Part shown: piece after piece, positions 5,366 through 7,288 of the stretch
Position numbering within the stretch: position 1 is the stretch's first letter
How the letters are laid out: each line of letters opens with the position of its first letter
Source: Candidatus Bathycorpusculum sp.
Lineage (GTDB): Archaea; Thermoproteota; Bathyarchaeia; Bathyarchaeales; Bathycorpusculaceae
Direction: 5' to 3'
DNA length: 7,288 nt
Assembly: GCA_009779045.1 (NCBI GenBank)
Contig: WREZ01000061.1
Coordinates: 1 to 7,288 of the forward strand
Translations under genes and position numbers: made by a program
Notes under the pieces: model-generated
Databases searched by the model: none
Seen by the model: only the letters and a program-made list of their open reading frames with translations
Told to the model about the DNA's origin: nothing

Positions 5366-5797
5366 ATGCCATACTGCCGAAATTGTGGTACACAACTAAC
5401 CGATAACGCACGATACTGCTACAAATGCGGAACCCCAACAACAAACCCCCAAACAAATACCATACACTGCCAAAACTGCAACACAGAACTAAACAACAAC
5501 GCACGATACTGCTACAAATGCGGAACCCCAAATAACACAACAACTATACCCACACCAATACATATACAACCTCCACCACAAACAACAACCCAACCACAAA
5601 ACAACTACTATGAAAAACCATCAAACGAGTCTACAAACAACAATTCCTTAATGATTATAACAGTAGCTATACTAATCTTTACTATAGTAGCTCTAATTAT
5701 CGCCATTGTAGCCTTCTCACCCCTCATAGACATCTTTAACTTCACACCCCTCTTCGAACAACCAGGTATAAACACAGTAAACTTGCCCACAACATAA
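5366..5797 (+). CDS. Double zinc-ribbon, single-pass membrane protein
   Basis: This 143-residue protein has two N-terminal zinc ribbons of the short CxxC-x10-CxxCG type: C4/C7 with C18/C21, and C35/C38 with C49/C52. A Pro/Thr/Gln/Asn-rich linker (about 58-93) leads to one strongly hydrophobic helix (about 95-118) and a 25-residue tail. The charge pattern suggests that the ribbons face the cytoplasm and the tail faces outside. Such proteins are common in archaea; ribbons of this kind often mediate protein or nucleic-acid contacts, but no function can be assigned. I start at the ATG at 5366, with AAGGTGA ending 5 bases upstream, rather than at the GTG at 5357 that lies within this site. The two ribbons share a 34-bp identical DNA stretch, pointing to recent duplication. 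It is transcribed divergently from metG. Confidence 0.85.
   Translation: MPYCRNCGTQLTDNARYCYKCGTPTTNPQTNTIHCQNCNTELNNNARYCYKCGTPNNTTTIPTPIHIQPPPQTTTQPQNNYYEKPSNESTNNNSLMIITVAILIFTIVALIIAIVAFSPLIDIFNFTPLFEQPGINTVNLPTT
5405..5438 (+). repeat. 34-bp direct repeat, copy 1 (first zinc ribbon)
   Basis: This stretch is identical base for base to 5498-5531 and encodes the second half of the first ribbon (NARYCYKCGTP). The offset is 93 bases, exactly 31 codons, so the repeat keeps the frame. Confidence 0.9.
5498..5531 (+). repeat. 34-bp direct repeat, copy 2 (second zinc ribbon)
   Basis: This is the second copy of the unit at 5405-5438, encoding the same residues in the second ribbon. The flanking halves of the two units (YCRNCGTQL and HCQNCNTEL) have diverged, so identity is confined to this part. 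Confidence 0.9.
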
Positions 5798-5850
5798 TAA
5801 CAATAAATAACAATTTTACCCCGCCTCGTGTTAATTACCTAAAAATCTTA

Positions 5851-5865
5851 AAATGTTTTTTGCTC
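5851..5865 (+). terminator. T-run after the zinc-ribbon gene
   Basis: Six consecutive T (5856-5861) lie about 58 bases past the stop codon, in AAATGTTTTTTGCTCC. This suits a hairpin-free archaeal terminator. No other structure was seen in the 139-base gap before the next gene. Confidence 0.35.
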
Positions 5866-5936
5866 CTGTAAAAACCCCTTAATAGCAGAGTGGTTCTAAA
5901 AGATAACAGAGAGAATTAACATATGTAGGCTTCATT

Positions 5937-6542
5937 ATGGAGAAAAAATTAAACCTTAACGGTTACAAATGCCCCATACTCGTTAACAAAGCACCAGGCA
6001 TTCCCATAATTTTTCTACATGGGTTATCCTACAACATTGAAATCTGGCAACGCATAGGCATAACTGATCTACTTGACACTAAATGTGTTCCTTACCTTGC
6101 CCTTGACATGCCATACGGCAAAAAAAGCCTCTGCAAACCCAAAACCCGCAACATAGAAAAAAACGTAGTTTTCACACACGACGCTATAAAAAACATTTTC
6201 AACAACTCCCTTCCCCCAGTCTTAGTAGGCGCAAACATTGGCGGCAACATAGCACTCCACTTCGCCGCACGATTCCCTACAAAAGGCCTTATACTAATTG
6301 GTCCTGCTCGCGCCCTTGACGAAAACCTAACCCAAACATACAACAATTTCAATTTCCCCTCAACAATAATCTGGGGCTCAGAAGATACCATAATAGCCAG
6401 CGAAGACATGCGAACATTAACCGACAAACTACCCAACTCCAAACTATTTGTCTATAAAAACGCCAAACACTCCGCCTATAGAGATGAACCCGAACGATTC
6501 AAACGTGACCTACTCGAGCTCTACATAAAAGCAGAAAACTAA
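5937..6542 (+). CDS. Alpha/beta-hydrolase-fold protein with Asn at the nucleophile position
   Basis: This is a 201-residue compact alpha/beta hydrolase without an obvious lid. Strand 3 and the oxyanion turn read IIFLH28-G29. The DMPYG segment (57-61) matches the usual D-x-P-G-x-G turn. The nucleophile elbow, normally G-x-S-x-G, is G98-A-N100-I-G102, and the codon for residue 100 is AAC. The acid D150 (GSED) and the histidine H178 (KHSAY) are in place. The general pattern (HG, W at 37, DLP-like turn, short cap) recalls ABHD14-like small hydrolases. Replacement of Ser by Asn is known in mammalian ABHD5/CGI-58, a non-hydrolytic co-activator. The protein is therefore either a pseudoenzyme or uses another chemistry. 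The start is ATG 5937, with only a weak AGG (5927-5929) upstream and a possible TATA box TTCTAAAAGATA (5894-5905). It seems to be monocistronic. Confidence 0.85.
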   Translation: MEKKLNLNGYKCPILVNKAPGIPIIFLHGLSYNIEIWQRIGITDLLDTKCVPYLALDMPYGKKSLCKPKTRNIEKNVVFTHDAIKNIFNNSLPPVLVGANIGGNIALHFAARFPTKGLILIGPARALDENLTQTYNNFNFPSTIIWGSEDTIIASEDMRTLTDKLPNSKLFVYKNAKHSAYRDEPERFKRDLLELYIKAEN

Positions 6543-6557
6543 AATTTTCTTACACAC

Positions 6558-6628
6558 AAAATTCACAACTTCAATACACCATGTAAACCAAATTATTTGC
6601 CCAATCAAACTGTTGTAGTGTGAATTTT
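6558..6628. repeat. 10-bp inverted repeat flanking the UDG promoter
   Basis: AAAATTCACA (6558-6567) is exactly complementary to TGTGAATTTT (6619-6628), 51 bases apart. The right arm runs straight into the TATA-like box of the glycosylase gene. It could be a paired binding site for a regulator that loops DNA; chance cannot be excluded in A/T-rich sequence. Confidence 0.3.
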
Positions 6629-6634
6629 TAAAAA
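6625..6634 (+). promoter_or_regulatory. TATA-like box upstream of the uracil-DNA glycosylase gene
   Basis: TTTTTAAAAA is centred about 47 bases before the GTG at 6676. Initiation about 25 bases on (near 6655) would leave a leader of about 20 bases with AGGTG at 6662-6666. Confidence 0.4.
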
Positions 6635-6675
6635 TGTGTAACTGCAATATGTACATAAGATAGGTGTTATCTGCT

Positions 6676-7182
6676 GTGTCACTTGAAGAAATTATCTTAC
6701 AAGTCAAAAAATGTAAAAAATGCCGTTTATGGCAAACATCTCTACATGGTGTTCCCGGTGAAGGCCCTATAGATGCTAAAATTATGTTTATCGGACAAAA
6801 CCCCGGTGCTGAAGAAGACAAAACCGGTAAGCCATTTGTTGGCAGAGCAGGAAAATTCTTAACAAAAACCCTCACAGAATTCGGCATAAACCGTGAAGAT
6901 GTTTACATAACAAACATCGTCAAACACACCTCACCAGAAAACCGCAAACCCTATCCTGACGAAGTCACTACATGCCTACCCTATTTAACCCAACAAATTA
7001 CCATAATCAAACCAAAAATAATCGTACTCCTAGGAGCAAGCGCAAAAGAAACCCCACGTATAGACGGTATAAACTATTTTGAATTTATCCACCCATCAGC
7101 AGCCATGCGCTTCACCAAAATGCGCGAAAAGTTCCAAACACAAATAGCCGAACTTGCAAAACAAATCAAACAACAAACATAA
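6676..7182 (+). CDS. Short family-4-like uracil-DNA glycosylase with a possible Cys3His iron-sulfur site
   Basis: This protein would remove uracil from DNA as the first step of base-excision repair. The 168 residues fit the COG1573/family-4 pattern: an N-terminal C13-x2-C16 cluster pair, motif A G40-Q-N-P-G44-AEED, the GKPF54VGRAG loop with the uracil-stacking Phe, I78-T-N80, and the terminal motif H139-P-S followed by MRF. Differences from textbook family 4 are Gln-Asn for the usual Glu-Ala/Gly in motif A, H84 in IVKH where a cluster Cys (IVKC) is usual, and only about 16 residues between GASA and HPS instead of about 35-40. C100 is the fourth cluster candidate. I start at GTG 6676, with AGGTG 9 bases upstream; the alternative GTG at 6664 lies inside that site. 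It is the last gene in the window. T-rich TTATTTTGTT (7228-7237) follows the stop codon by about 45 bases. Confidence 0.88.
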   Translation: MSLEEIILQVKKCKKCRLWQTSLHGVPGEGPIDAKIMFIGQNPGAEEDKTGKPFVGRAGKFLTKTLTEFGINREDVYITNIVKHTSPENRKPYPDEVTTCLPYLTQQITIIKPKIIVLLGASAKETPRIDGINYFEFIHPSAAMRFTKMREKFQTQIAELAKQIKQQT

Positions 7183-7288
7183 TCCTTGACAGCCCCTAAC
7201 AAACAGTTACCAAGATATCAACATCACTTATTTTGTTACACCATTTATTTGTCATAAAACTTTTTGAAGCAAGCTACAATTATTAAGA

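Noticed and set aside
1..7288. tRNA, rRNA, CRISPR array, insertion sequence or attachment site
   Set aside because: Reading both strands by eye, I found no T-loop-like consensus outside coding sequence, no regularly spaced repeats, no transposase and no terminal inverted repeats with target duplications.

Overview
The window looks like AT-rich archaeal chromosome. The evidence is: a methionyl-tRNA synthetase of the archaeal/eukaryotic type (HLGN signature, zinc knuckles of the archaeal kind), a HdrC/HdrB pair of heterodisulfide reductase, a family-4-like iron-sulfur uracil-DNA glycosylase, a small double zinc-ribbon membrane protein, GGTGA/GGAG Shine-Dalgarno sites, A/T-rich TATA-like boxes 20-30 bases ahead of several starts, and T-run ends in place of GC-rich hairpins. 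An anaerobic lineage such as Bathyarchaeia or a relative would fit, but that placement is inference.

Layout. Bases 1-161 hold what looks like a complete miniature transcription unit (TATA box, strong Shine-Dalgarno, 8-codon ORF, T-run) converging on a minus-strand GNAT acetyltransferase (153-575). Bases 576-1185 are poorly coding, with one doubtful 68-residue ORF at 859. The hdrC-hdrB operon follows (1186-2635, plus strand, overlapping by 17 bases) and converges on a PHP-domain phosphoesterase (2666-3343, minus). A 190-base spacer with three inverted repeats separates this from metG (3534-5237, minus). metG is divergent from a double zinc-ribbon, single-helix membrane protein (5366-5797, plus). 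An alpha/beta-hydrolase-fold protein (5937-6542) and a short uracil-DNA glycosylase (6676-7182) follow on the plus strand, each with its own upstream spacer.

How the genes work together. Only hdrC-hdrB form a clear complex-encoding operon: HdrC passes electrons through two [4Fe-4S] clusters to the two noncubane clusters of HdrB. HdrA and any hydrogenase or formate dehydrogenase partner are not in the window. The other genes are housekeeping or accessory and look independently transcribed.

Points worth a second look are: an alpha/beta-hydrolase with Asn at the nucleophile position; a uracil-DNA glycosylase with His where one cluster Cys is expected and a shortened C-terminal half; a within-gene switch of synonymous codon set and strand composition in metG; a recent duplication of a zinc ribbon; and the miniature transcription unit at the left end. 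I see no CRISPR array, tRNA, rRNA, insertion sequence or defence island.
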